Of a DNA stretch of 64,000 nt, positions 36,447-48,369 are shown piece after piece. Under the pieces are notes generated by a model. It searched no databases. It was not told the origin of the DNA and worked only from the letters and a program-made list of their open reading frames with translations. The first letter of the stretch is position 1; the number at the start of each line of letters is the position of its first letter. The stretch is from Vicia villosa. Lineage: Eukaryota; Streptophyta; Magnoliopsida; Fabales; Fabaceae. The stretch is from positions 39,068,766 through 39,132,765 of the forward strand of contig NC_081185.1 of the NCBI RefSeq assembly GCF_029867415.1, read 5' to 3'. The position numbers and the translations under genes are program-made.

Positions 36447-37616
36447 TGTAAACTCGGTTTTTTGAGGCGAACTGACTCCTTGCTCTTTTTTTTTATTATT
36501 ATTTTTTTTTATTTTTTGCAAGAGTCGCCACCGACTTTTATTTTATCCAACATTTAGGAAAGGCATAAAAGAACAGGAAAGACCTTTTGACAGATTTTGG
36601 GTTCGGGGGGTTGGTTATACAAAGGGAAGGTTTTAAGCACCCTTTGTATCCATGGTTATCCATGGGCTCTTAGTTTTGCTTAGATCACTTTTGCTCTTGT
36701 TTGATTTTTTTTTAAAATAAGCTCGGCAAGACATTAAGCCTTGTGCCTACATACCTCCTCGGTGCAATGGAGAAGTCAGAGCTAATGTAGTTCCGCTTAA
36801 AAGGGAAAACGGTTTAAAAAAAACGAATAAACACTTTATCATCGTCGGAGAGAAATACTCGGCCATTGATCTTGAGCATGAGAACAAATAAGTTCTTTGC
36901 ATCGCTAATGAAAGAAGGGCTCCAACTCGGATAAAATCAACGAGTATGCCACTAGCTCTCTCACGCAGAAAAGATCTCATTATATCAATCAATTTCAAAA
37001 TCGTAGGGTATCGCAACTCACTACAACAATTAATCGTGTCTAAACTTTTGCAAAAAAAGCCACTAAGGGCAAAAGACATTTTTAAGAAAGGTTTTAAAAA
37101 AGGGTTTTACAAACATAAGAAGATTTTGGAAAAAAAGTAAGAAGATTTTGAAAATATAAGAAGTGGAGGAGATGAAGAGGCTAACCTAGTGCATAAAATA
37201 AAAGTTTAAGGAGAGAATGATCTGACCAAAATAAGAAACCAACAGTTGACCGACGCATTACCACTTGGGGATCCAGATGAACTTATTATCTTTAGCACCA
37301 CTTTGCATTAAGCACATTAAAATTTTGATGAAAAATCGGGCAGAGTAACGGCTGTTTTCGGGTAAAATCCTTATCTCAATGCCTTGGAATTAACCATCAA
37401 GGACTTTCAAGGAAATACCTGCATACGCAAACAGACAACAATCCAATGCCAGACAGAACAACCACAGAGTAATAACAGAATAAGGGTCCAGAGGCACTAA
37501 GTCCATAAGTCAGAATCTCCAAAATGCTAGGGATAGTAACCAGTAGTCCAAGAGAGAACCTTAAGCGTTTTTTTTTAGTTTTTTGTTGTTTATTAGTGTT
37601 TTAGCATAAAAGTAAA

Positions 37617-37945
37617 GTATGGTCCAAGTGGACAAAAAGAAAATAGCGGAAACATAAACATAGCGTCCAAATGGACAAAGAGAAAATAGCGGAATATAAA
37701 CGTCCAAATGGACAAAGAGAAAATAGCGGAATATAAACGTCCAAATGGACAAAGGAAAAATGGCAGAAATATAAACGTCCAAATGGACAAAGAAAAAATA
37801 GCAGAAATATAAATAATATGTCCAAATGGACAAAGAAAAAATAACAGAAATATAAATAATATGTCCAAATGGACAAAGAAAAAATAACAGAAATATAAAT
37901 AATATGTCCAAATGGACAAAGAAAAAATAACAGAAACATAAATAA
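37617..37945. repeat. Tandem array of palindromic units in the Ogre-2 3' LTR
   Basis: Eight units of about 38-43 bases. Each contains GTCCAAATGGAC (the first unit has GTCCAAGTGGAC), a palindromic stem with a short A/T centre, followed by AAAGAAAAAATA and CAGAAATATAAA-type sequence. It gives three long overlapping but meaningless - strand frames. The 5' LTR has seven units (46573-46855). Confidence 0.9.
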
Positions 37946-38917
37946 TAAATAATAAAATAAAGCATAAAGCAAGAAATATAAAGAACAATATAATAAAATG
38001 CGGAAATTAAAGTCAATTGTTAGTATGTTAAAGAGAACCATCTTGAAACTTGTCAAGTATGTTATCAAAGTTAGTAATAAAGATTGATGGTGAGTGAAAG
38101 ATGTTCTCGGATTTAAATTCAATGGAACTTTATCAGAAGCTTGATAAAATCATAGCGACTACACGATAAAATTTCCAAAAGTCTTAAATCAACTGCATAC
38201 AATCTCTGCCATATTTGATCTTTTATTCCGATCTTGGACAAAGAAAGGGAGGATAAGAAATAATATCAAATAATATACAAAAATAAATATAAAACAAATT
38301 AAACTCAATTCATTTTTTTTGTGATTTTTTTGGAATTTGATTTTAAGTTAATTAACAAGCTAATTAAACAAATAATTATACAAATAATTAAACTTAACAA
38401 GAAAAATATTATTTTATATGTCAAAAATTAGATTATAAAAAATATAAACCTAAATCTAAAAGGAAAATATTTTTTGGAGTTTTTTGATTGGTTAAAAATA
38501 ATTAAAAAGCAATATTTACATAATTACTAATTAATTAAGCAATATAAATTAATTATGAAAAGAAATAAAATATTTTTATGTTAAAAATTAAATAAATATT
38601 TTATCAACTTAAAACTAAAATTAAAACATTTTTTTTGAGAAATTGAAAATATGCATAAATATGGAGTTTTTAATTCATGAACTCCTAACACTACTACATA
38701 TTAAAAATTACATTGTACTTACTCTATGATGTTCCAAGAGTGGAAAAGAGTGATTGAAATTGATTGAAAGTGGCTATTTGAATGAGCCTTGATTTTTACA
38801 AGTTTATTGAAACTTTTGGAAAATATAAAACTTATGCTATGGCTTTGGTGTTTGTTGTTGTGCTCTCCTCTTGTTTCTCCCTTTTTTTCCTCCTCTTGAA
38901 TGAAGAAAATGAAGTTC

Positions 38918-38925
38918 TATTTATA
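38918..38925 (-). promoter_or_regulatory. TATA box of the Ogre-2 LTR
   Basis: The - strand reads GCCTATAAATAGAACTTC. Downstream is an A/C-rich leader with ACAACAACAAACACC, a typical plant transcription start environment. A second TATA-like site (CTCTATAAATACTCC) lies near 40816-40823, but with a poorer context. Confidence 0.6.
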
Positions 38926-41449
38926 GGCAAAGAGTTTGATCTTGGAAGCCTTGCAAGTGGAAATTGTCATGATTGATTTTGTGGAAACAATATGATAATG
39001 GAATATTTTCAATGAGTGTATTTCTTAACCATGGTTAAAACACTCAAGTATTATTCTCTTCAACCTTGCAATAATATATTTAAGCATCTTAAATTGGTCT
39101 TGATTGGCAACCATAAGCATCTTTGATAATATCTTTGAATTATCTCACTTTAATTAAACTTTAAATGAATAAAATTTAATTAAAATGAAATAAAAATGTC
39201 ATGAATCATGGATGGGTCGTCGATGCCCTTTAAACATATGAGAATCAAGATTGAATCACAAAAGAATTGGCCTTTTTGAAAAAAAATCAAATTTTGGTCA
39301 TTACTTGTTTCATGCATTTTTCCAAAAAAGGTCAACTTCATCAAGGCATATCTCCCTCAATTTTGATCCTATGAAAGTGTTCTTTAACTTTTTGGAAAGC
39401 CCAAGATGTCCTCTACAAGCCACTTTGGAAGCGTTTTTGCATTTGGAGAAGTTATTTTGATGATATGGGCTTTGACAAAAAACTGCTTTTTGTTGACTTT
39501 CAAAATGACCCGTAATGTTTTGGCTTATATCTCTTAGGCGGAAGCATTTCTTGACCTTGGTCCCAACATCAAAGTTGTAGAGAATTGAATTTCCTTGAGA
39601 ATGAGCTTTGGTTGGAATTTTTCTGATAAATTATGAGAGAGTTATGGTCGGTCAAAGTTCAGTTGACTTTTAGCTAAAAAACTCTAATTTTGCAATTTTG
39701 AGTTTTGTCGATTTCTGAACTTTTCTTGATGAATTATGATCAACCATTGATCACATGATGAATCTTTTGACAAAATATGGATGTTGACAAAAAATTGCAT
39801 TTTTGACTGTCTGTTGACTTTTTGGTCAAACTGGTCGTCTGTTGACTGTTTGAGCTGTTGACTGTGCGTCTGAGCGAATCGAAGTTTGAAAATTTGTCTG
39901 GTGGTATTTTGAGACATATGGAGATCCATGAAATCCATTTGAGGTCTCAAAAACTCGTTCTCCTGAAAAAAAAACAAAAACCCTAGTTAGGGACTGTTTG
40001 TGTAGGAGACAGTTAGGCGTACCTGATTTTTGTGCAGTGTTGAGTGTCTGTTGACCACGTGATTATCAGAAGACTTCTAGAACAAAATCTTGGAAATTTG
40101 AAGTGCGAAAAATTGATTTGACTGATGGTACAAACACGGAGAATTGCGCTGATAGCGGGTTTGACTGGTAACTAGCTGTCCGGGTATTAACGTAACAGTT
40201 AAAGTGAAAATTCAACAGTTTAAAGTTAATTTTTTTCTTTTTTTTTGTTTTTGTTGTGTTAATGGTGAAAAATTTATTTACCTGAGCTGTTAGAAAAACA
40301 CAAACATAATAAATAAATAAAATATACTGTACGCGAACGAAAATACCGATAATAACCTTGAAAATAAATATTTAATGCACAGAAAAATAAATATTTAACA
40401 CACATAATATTATCTTGATAATTAAACTACCGTACGACAGATAGTACAACATTTAATACTAACAGTACAAATATTACATAATATAATGAACAGTACGACA
40501 AATAAAATAGACGGTACACTATTTGAAAGCGACAGATACAACAAACTTTAAAAATGACGATTAATAATCCATGCTATGAACAACAGAAAATAGATGATCG
40601 GAAGTGTAACCATCGCAGGTCCGCATTTTTCAGGACTATGCAGACAGAAGAAGGACATGATCACCGTAAAAATAGTGATGACTATAAGAAAAAGTGTATC
40701 CATCCACTTTGCCATTTTTGCCGAGGAAGAAGAGAAAATAATTATGAGATAGAAGTTTGAGAAATTTGGGAGATGAGTGAAATTTGATGTGAGAATTTAT
40801 GGAAAAAATGAGGAGTATTTATAGAGTGAAAAGAGAGAGATAGAGACGTTGGGAGTGGAGTGTACCGTTTGAATAGTAGTAGGATTTGAAAAAAAAGTAT
40901 GGTAGGTTTTGAAAAGAAAAAGGGTATAGAATAAAGCTAGAATTTAATTTGAAAGAAAGAGATTTGAAAAGAAAGGAAGATATTTGAAAAGAAAGAAAGA
41001 GATTTTGAATAAAATAATATAGTATAAAAATAAAATTTAGTGGGAAATAAAACCAATAATAATTTAATTGTTACCAGCATAATCTGAAATCCGAACTCCG
41101 CGCCTGCAAATTTTAATTCTGCACAAACTGCGTCAGCATTATTTATCTGAAAATAAATCTCAAATAAACAGTGTATGAAGTGATAAACAGTATTTGGCGT
41201 TTATGTAAGAATAAATTTAACAGCGAACCAAAATACTGTATAAAAAATTCTAAAAATTGAGTATTCATAAAATCAGGATATTTATGAAATAAAAATGCAA
41301 GATTGTATAAAACTCCAAATTTTTAAACAGAAGTCTGTTGACTTCTTTTTTTGAAAAAAAGAACGCGGGCGAATTTTGGGGTATAACAATAATGATCATA
41401 ACACTTAGAAAATGATGGGATCTCAGAGGTCAAAAATTGGGGTGCAACA

Positions 41450-41462
41450 GATGCCCCTATTT
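41450..41462 (-). promoter_or_regulatory. Polypurine tract of Ogre-2
   Basis: The - strand reads AAATAGGGGCATC directly before the LTR start, identical to the tract of Ogre-1. Confidence 0.85.
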
Positions 41463-41721
41463 AAGTTTCTTCTATCCGGAGACACGATGATTGTAAATCT
41501 TCGTTTTAACGTGATGGAAGAGACTTAAATATATAAAAAAAACACAATTTTTGAACCTGAGATGCAATGTAATGCTTATGATTATGAATTCACATGATTT
41601 CTACGAGATGGAAACAGGACACCAATGGGGAGAAGTAAACAGACTCCGTTGGGGAAAAGGTATACGTCATCTAGGAATAGAATCAGACTTCACACAAGAA
41701 AGAAACAGTTGACAAAAGCTT

Positions 41722-42340
41722 TCAAGATAAAACATGATTGAACTTTGAGAAGAGAATATCTGAGGCATACATGAATGTGGCTACATAAAATGAATATCAA
41801 GGTAAAACATGATTGGACAACATCAAATGACAATCAAGGTAAAACATGATTGGGCAACATCGAATGACAATCAAGGTAAAACATGATTGGGTAATCATCA
41901 ACGGACAATCAAGGTAAAACATGATCACAGGTCCATCAAGGTAAAACATGATTGGATGTCATTAAGGATAATCAAGGTAAAATATGATTGGATAATCATC
42001 AACGGACAATCAAGGTAAAACATGATTAGATAATCGTCACAGATCCATCAAGGTAAAACATGATTGGATGTCATTAAGGGATAATCAAGGTAAAACATGA
42101 TTGGATAACATCAAATGACAATCAAGGTAAAACATGATTGAAAAATACCAAATGACAATCAAGGTAAAACATGATTAGAGAATACCAAGTGACAATCAAG
42201 GTAAAACATGATTAGAGAACACCAAGGTCAATCATGGTAAAACATGATTTGAACTTTAAGAAGAAAATATCAAAAGCGTTTTAAGATAAACCATGAATGC
42301 AGCAGCATCAAACGACAATCAAGATAAAACATGATTGAAC
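41722..42340 (-). repeat. Tandem array in the Ogre-2 3' untranslated region
   Basis: About 13 near-identical copies, plus a few worn ones, of AATCAAGGTAAAACATGATT. They are separated by 15-22 variable bases such as GGACAACATCAAATGAC or GGATGTCATTAAGG. Unit length is 33-40 bases. The repeat word is different from the Ogre-1 3' arrays, although the arrays sit in the same part of the element. Confidence 0.88.
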
Positions 42341-44050
42341 TCAGAGACATTCAAGAGTGACATTGAATGAGGTAATAACACTTTATTGGGAATTGGGACA
42401 TCCATAGAAGCTTTGAATAAAAGGTGACAAAGTTCTGAAAAATTTTCAGAACAAACAAGACATATCATGAAGAATATCAGATAGATACAGACAAAACGAA
42501 TCAAAAGGATAAATTTGTTTGGGTAGGTGCCAAGTAAGTTGGACTTTGATTTCAAGGTAAGATGTTGACAACAACAGGACCTTAGAAGAATGTAAATGAG
42601 CATGATTCTGTTTTTATGCATGATGTTAAAGTTTTCTATGCATGATGAATGCTCAATGCAATGTAGTTATTCATGACGACTGGGATTGACTCTTTTGTGA
42701 GGCAAGATTGGAGCTTTGATTCCTCAACACAGGAACTCTAAAAAAAAATCCGCTTGGAAAGAAGATGCATGAACAAACTTCTTGTCACACTGATAACTGT
42801 ATCAATCAAATGATCCTTTGAGAATAACTGATAAACTAGGCTTGAGTATTGCTGAAGAAGATTGCCCCTGATTGAGTAATTGTTGCAAGTTAACTGATCA
42901 TGGCTTCAGTTGAACTATGTTGGGGATGAACTGATCACGGATTCAACTCTTGAAATGAATGTTGGGAAGACTTGCCATAGTATACATCTTGAAGAGGATA
43001 TTCTGATCAACAAATCTTGATTAAACATCTGAACAACAGGATCTTGAAGGAACGTGCCCCTGATAGGATCACTGATCAAGTTTCTCGACTGTTTGAACTT
43101 CCCGAAAGATAAGTACTTACTTTCAAATAAAGTGTTCATTCAAGAATGGTAATTTTAATGCAATGCTCAAAACATATTTTTGAAATCAAAATCACTTTGT
43201 AAAGAAAATGGAATCACTGGTTAAAACGTAAAGGTTAAGACAATCAACGTGAAAGATAAAGCAAAGATATGGTATCAACATAAATGATTGGTAAATCTCT
43301 TGGGAGTCAGCTTACGCAACCTTGTTGTAGTATGCTTTCAAAATAAACCTTGCTTCAATTAGGGCTTTTGAAGGTTGTAACGTGGTCAGGTTCACGGTTT
43401 AAAAAAATAAAAGGTATAAGGCTCAAAATTTTTGTAACCCACCCCATCTCCGTGATGATCTTCATTCCTAAACCCAGTTAATTCAAAATATGCATTCAGG
43501 TTCCAAGAGACTTCTGGAATTTTTTACCTGTTGTAATGATGAAAGTTCACAAGCCAAGAAAACTTAGTGATGGCAGTCACTTCTTCCTTTTGATAGTCAC
43601 AACATTTTGTGGTTCAAGAATTTATTGACTTATCTCTCCTTTTTTTCTTTTGATATCCCTAACTTTTGCCTGAACTGTTGATTTTGAACTTACAGTCAGC
43701 GGGATGCCTTAGTTTTTGCCTAAGTCATTTTTGATTTTGACTTAGCAGGCTTTTCGTCGATTTTCTTTTTTGATACTTTTCTTTTATGAAAGATAGTGAC
43801 TACCTTGCTTAATGATTATAATGAACCATCATCGACTTTTGATTGGCATCTCCAGTACTTCTTTGATGTAAGCGGGGGAAAGCTTGTGATTAAAACACTT
43901 GTTAAAAGGTGCATTGAATGATTCTCTTAAAATAGAATGCACAAACAAATTAACTGGGAACTACCCTGCCCCGGGTTAAAATATGGGTTATTTCGTACAG
44001 AAAGAAACACCAACTTCTAGGCTCAAAGGGGTTGACGAGGGATTAACTTC
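42341..44050 (-). other. Rest of the Ogre-2 3' untranslated region
   Basis: No gene is supported. Near 43690-43780 the - strand has ACTTAGGCAAAAA and GCCTGCTAAGTC words that resemble the start of the Ogre-1 3' region (29050-29110). This shows that the deletion in Ogre-2 joins gag sequence to the 3' region. Confidence 0.55.
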
Positions 44051-44051
44051 C

Positions 44052-44522
44052 TTATTTCTCCAGTGTTTGGGAATTGAAACAATGCCTGTACATCGTCAGC
44101 AAAGTTTTATTTGAAAGCATACAGTTCAACAACCTGGGTACTTCGTTGTCATCATCCTCCCTCCAATCTTTGCATAAAACACAAGTTTGATAGAGAAAGC
44201 AAAAATGGAATTTTTTTTTTTGTAAAAGAAGCATAAACATAGACATAGTAGATGAAAATGAATTCAAACATACGATGCTCATTTCATTAAAATTAACATT
44301 CAGGAATAAACAAAGTTTAAAAGAAAACAATACGACTGAGGAAATGCAAACAGTGGGGAAACATCTTTCTAAATCATGGCCCGCTGCCCCTTGATGGAAA
44401 GGACAATGAAAATCAGACCTAAAACCTTCTGGAAGCGAATTCCGAGGTGGAAGAATCAGCTCGATGGTAGACAGACAACTTTGAGGATGGAGACAGACAA
44501 GGATAAGTTTCTTGGGTAACAT
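44052..44522 (-). pseudogene. Ogre-2 gag remnant
   Basis: The - strand frame includes CPFHQGAAGHDLERC near 44380-44425, clearly the same zinc-knuckle-like motif as CPYHQGAPGHDLEHC in Ogre-1 gag. The sequence before and after it is short and unlike gag. Only the end of gag survives. Confidence 0.8.
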
Positions 44523-44829
44523 GGATGTATGTATGCAAATGATGCAATTGTTGTTTATATTATTTGAGTTTCAAAGAACTTAAGATATTAATTTGCAAAC
44601 ATTCAAGCATTGGATTAAAGCATTGATCAAGTTATCATCAAAATCAATCATCCATTTTGGTGGATTAGAGTTTTCACCCCATCAACACCCAAGATCCATT
44701 GAGTTTGATGAAACTTACGATGTTTACAAAAAAAGACCTCTGAGTTCATTGGAAATCAAAGGAAAAGATTTTTATGAATGTATGAATGGCACATATACAG
44801 AAATTGTAACACAAACATGGTGCACATAA
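44523..44829 (-). other. Ogre-2 sequence between leader and gag scrap
   Basis: On the - strand this begins with ACCATGTTTGTGTTAC and a CATTCATACATTCAT-type run like those just before ORF1 of Ogre-1 (19135-19265), but ORF1 itself is absent. A short + strand frame (44593-44829) is not supported as a gene. Confidence 0.5.
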
Positions 44830-45310
44830 GGTAGGTTCCAAAGTTCAACGTCACGAGCATGAGGTCAAAGAACCAAACATGGGATAGTACTAAGGGTTAA
44901 TCACCTGCACAACATGTTCTACTGACACGTCAGAGTCCACATTCTTCTTTCGGATATTACCGGCTTGCACAACTGAACTTGTGAGCTAGCAATATTCTCA
45001 AGAAAAACTCGTCTGAGTGTGGCTCTCCGCATGACAACTAATCCAAGTCTTCACCTGAATAGTTTCTGCGCCACAACCTAATAAGGCCAGGATGGGTTGG
45101 GGTTCTACGGCCAACTCAGCTTCTACAGTTCAATGAAAGCAATAATGTCTTCGCTACGAAACATGCTAAACATATATTACCAACAAGGAACCTCCACTGA
45201 GCGGAAGGATTCTCACGTACGCCTGTACATGACTATACCCTCCACCTAATTCTTATGTGTACTTAATCCGGGTTAGGATTTGTCCATAATGTATCACTTG
45301 TAACAGAACC
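44830..45310 (-). promoter_or_regulatory. Leader of Ogre-2, conserved with Ogre-1
   Basis: The reverse complement aligns with 18659-19140 over about 480 bases with small gaps, for example GGTGGAGGGTATAGTCATG and CGTACGTGAGAATCC. It has no coding capacity. Its retention in an element that has lost nearly everything else suggests a required cis signal. Confidence 0.65.
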
Positions 45311-45427
45311 ACACATATATCCAGAATAGCAAAAAAAAAACACAAAATAAACAAAATAAACAAGTATAAGCAAATATTAAAGTGATATAAAACTCTAAGG
45401 TAACCCCTCTTTGAAAAGATTTTTCAT

Positions 45428-45445
45428 TCCCCAGCAGAGTCGCCA
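45428..45445 (-). promoter_or_regulatory. Primer-binding site of Ogre-2
   Basis: The - strand reads TGGCGACTCTGCTGGGGA four bases after the LTR end. It differs at two positions from the Ogre-1 site, both read as tRNA-Arg-type. Confidence 0.85.
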
Positions 45446-45449
45446 GTTC

Positions 45450-47829
45450 TGTAAACTCGGTTTTTTGAGGCGAACTGACTCCTTGCTCTTTTTTTTTATT
45501 ATTATTTTTTTTATTTTTTGCAAGAGTCGCCACCGACTTTTATTTTATCCAACATTTAGGAAAGGCATAAAAGAACAGGAAAGACCTTTTGACAGATTTT
45601 GGGTTCGGGGGGTTGGTTATACAAAGGGAAGGTTTTAAGCACCCTTTGTATCCATGGTTATCCATGGGCTCTTAGTTTTGCTTAGATCACTTTTGCTCTT
45701 GTTTGATTTTTTTAAAATAAGCTCGGCAAGACATTAAGCCTTGTGCCTACATACCTCCTCGGTGCAATGGAGAAGTCAGAGCTAATGTAGTTCCGCTTAA
45801 AAGGGAAAACGGTTTAAAAAAAACGAATAAACACTTTATCATCGTCGGAGAGAAATACTCGGCCATTGAAAGAAGGGCTCCAACTCGGATAAAATCAACG
45901 AGTATGCCACTAGCTCTCTCACGCAGAAAAGATCTCATTATATCAATCAATTTCAAAATCGTAGGGTATCGCAACTCACTACAACAATTAATCGTGTCTA
46001 AACTTTTGCAAAAAAAGCCACTAAGGGCAAAAGACATTTTTAAGAAAGGTTTTAAAAAAGGGTTTTACAAACATAAGAAGATTTTGGAAAAAAAGTAAGA
46101 AGATTTTAAAAATATAAGAAGTGGAGGAGATGAAGAGGCTAACCTAGTGCATAAAATAAAAGTTTAAGGAGAGAATGATCTGACCAAAATAAGAAACCAA
46201 CAGTTGACCGACGCATTACCACTTGGGGATCCAGATGAACTTATTATCTTTAGCACCACTTTGCATTAAGCACATTAAAATTTTGATGAAAAATCGGGCA
46301 GAGAAACGGCTGTTTTCGGGTAAAATCCTTATCTCAATGCCTTGGAATTAACCATCAAGGACTTTCAAGGAAATACCTGCATACGCAAACAGACAACAAT
46401 CCAATGCCAGACAGAACAACCACAGAGTAATAACAGAATAAGGGTCCAGAGGCACTAAGTCCATAAGTCCGAATCTCCAAAATGCTAGGGATAGTAACCA
46501 GTAGTCCAAGAGAGAACCTTAAGCGTTTTTTTTTAGTTTCTTGTTGTTTATTAGTGTTTTAGCATAAAAGTAAAGTATGGTCCAAGTGGACAAAAAGAAA
46601 ATAGCGGAAACATAAACATAGCGTCCAAATGGACAAAGAGAAAATAGCGGAATATAAACGTCCAAATGGACAAAGAGAAAATAGCGGAATATAAACGTCC
46701 AAATGGACAAAGGAAAAATAGCAGAAATATAAACGTCCAAATGGACAAAGAAAAAATAGCAGAAATATAAATAATATGTCCAAATGGACAAAGAAAAAAT
46801 AACAGAAATATAAATAATATGTCCAAATGGACAAAGAAAAAATAACAGAAACATAAATAATAAATAATAAAATAAAGCATAAAGCAAGAAATATAAAGAA
46901 CAATATAATAAAATGCGGAAATTAAAGTCAATTGTTAGTATGTTAAAGATAACCATCTTGAAACTTGTCAAGTATGTTATCAAAGTTAGTAATAAAGATT
47001 GATGGTGAGTGAAAGATGTTCTCGGATTTAAATTCAATGGAACTTTATCATAAGCTTGATAAAATCATAGCGACTACACGATAAAATTTCCAAAAGTCTT
47101 AAATCAACTGCATACAATCTCTACCATATTTGATCTTTTATTCCGATCTTGGACAAAGAAAGGGAAGATAAGAAATAATATCAAATAATATACAAAAATA
47201 AATATAAAACAAATTAAACTCAATTCATTTTTTTTGTGATTTTTTTGGAATTTGATTTTAAGTTAATTAACAAGCTAATTAAACAAATAATTATACAAAT
47301 AATTAAACTTAACAAGAAAAATATTATTTTATATGTCAAAAATTAGATTATAAAAAATATAAACCTAAATCTAAAAGGAAAATATTTTTTGGAGTTTTTT
47401 GATTGGTTAAAAATAATTAAAAAGCAATATTTACATAATTACTAATTAATTAAGCAATATAAATTAATTATGAAAAGAAATAAAATATTTTTATGTTAAA
47501 AATTAAATAAACATTTTATCAACTTAAAACTAAAATTAAAACATTTTTTTTGAGAAATTGAAAATATGCATAAATATGGAGTTTTTAATTCATGAACTCC
47601 TAACACTACTACATATTAAAAATTACATTGTACTTACTCTATGATGTTCCAAGAGTGGAAAAGAGTGATTGAAATTGATTGAAAGTGGCTATTTGAATGA
47701 GCCTTGATTTTTACAAGTTTATTGAAACTTTTGGAAAATATAAAACTTATGCTATGGCTTTGGTGTTTGTTGTTGTGCTCTCCTCTTGTTTCTCCCTTTT
47801 TTTCCTCCTCTTGAATGAAGAAAATGAAG
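45450..47829 (-). repeat. 5' LTR of Ogre-2, inner part (R/U5 side)
   Basis: Matches 36447-38914 apart from a 57-base deletion near 45869 and one fewer palindrome unit. It ends at the Helitron junction at 47829/47830. Confidence 0.95.
46573..46855. repeat. Tandem array of palindromic units in the Ogre-2 5' LTR
   Basis: Seven units of the GTCCAAATGGAC array, one fewer than in the 3' LTR. Confidence 0.9.
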
Positions 47830-48369
47830 TCTACTATCTACCCAATATTATCAAATTGAGCATACTACCCAAATTAACCTTCTTCCAAAAATACATTAAC
47901 CTGCAAAAAGGGTGTTCCGGTAATTAACAAATTCATTTTTCTCTGTGTCCATGTGTGTTTCTCTTATTGGTCCATTCTCTTGAAAATGTACTTTCCCTCC
48001 TTGCCTACTTTACTTTGTCTCCAGCTTCTCACACTTTTCCTTTCTTTCCTACGACTTCAACTCTGTTTCCGCACATAGCCCCTCCCTTCCAATCGTTTTT
48101 TTCTCCGTTCTTTTAGAGCTCTCTTCCGGCGCCGGTGAAGAACCCACCGTAAGGTAAGCGTTTCTCCTCCCTTCCAAGCGTTATCTCCCTTTTCGTGTAC
48201 CATCAACGTTGTTGTTGTTTAAATGTTTTTTCGTTCTTCTGATTAAGTTTCATTCAGAATGTTTCAGAGCTCTATGACAAAGTAATGGTTTCGTGCTTCC
48301 TATTCAGTTTCATTCAGATTGTTTTTTCTTTGGCCTGACAAGTTATGCTTCCTTTTCACCACAGGAACA
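47830..48369 (+). other. Helitron 5' end and upstream region of the RPA-like gene
   Basis: Starts with the 5' terminus TCTACTATC. Non-coding and C/T-rich from about 47950 to 48180, as in plant 5' untranslated regions. GGTAAGCG near 48153 and TTTTCACCACAG near 48364 could be a 5' untranslated intron just before the ATG. Confidence 0.5.

Larger units (their letters stand above)
36447..41449 (-). repeat. 3' LTR of Ogre-2
   Basis: About 5.0 kb. On the - strand it starts TGTTGCACCCCAATTTTTGACC and ends CCGAGTTTACA. It matches 45450-47829 plus 61609-64000 nearly base for base. It has an extra 57 bases near 36868-36925 and one extra palindrome unit near 37860-37905. This copy is uninterrupted and preserves the Helitron target site at 38914/38915. 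Confidence 0.95.

Noticed and set aside
37561..38122. Three overlapping - strand frames of 131-173 codons, rich in Phe, Leu, Ile and Cys
   Set aside because: They arise from the palindromic tandem array: all three frames are open with the same repeated words. Similar frames occur in the other LTR (46519-47037). Membrane-like composition is a by-product of A/T-rich repeats.
38640..38760. A tRNA-like segment in the Ogre-2 LTR matching those in the other two LTRs
   Set aside because: Only a vague GGAGTTCATGAATT resembles a B box and no A box is found at the right spacing.
40200..40260. Poly-T/poly-A tracts as a LINE or processed-gene tail
   Set aside because: They lie inside both LTR copies, with no target duplication or associated coding sequence.
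41722..42340. CRISPR-like pattern: 20-base repeats with 15-22-base spacers
   Set aside because: The spacers are similar to each other, the repeats drift, there are no cas genes, and the context is a plant retrotransposon 3' region.
44593..44829. A + strand gene of 78 codons in Ogre-2
   Set aside because: It is antisense to the leader/pre-ORF1 part of Ogre-2 and has no recognisable motif.
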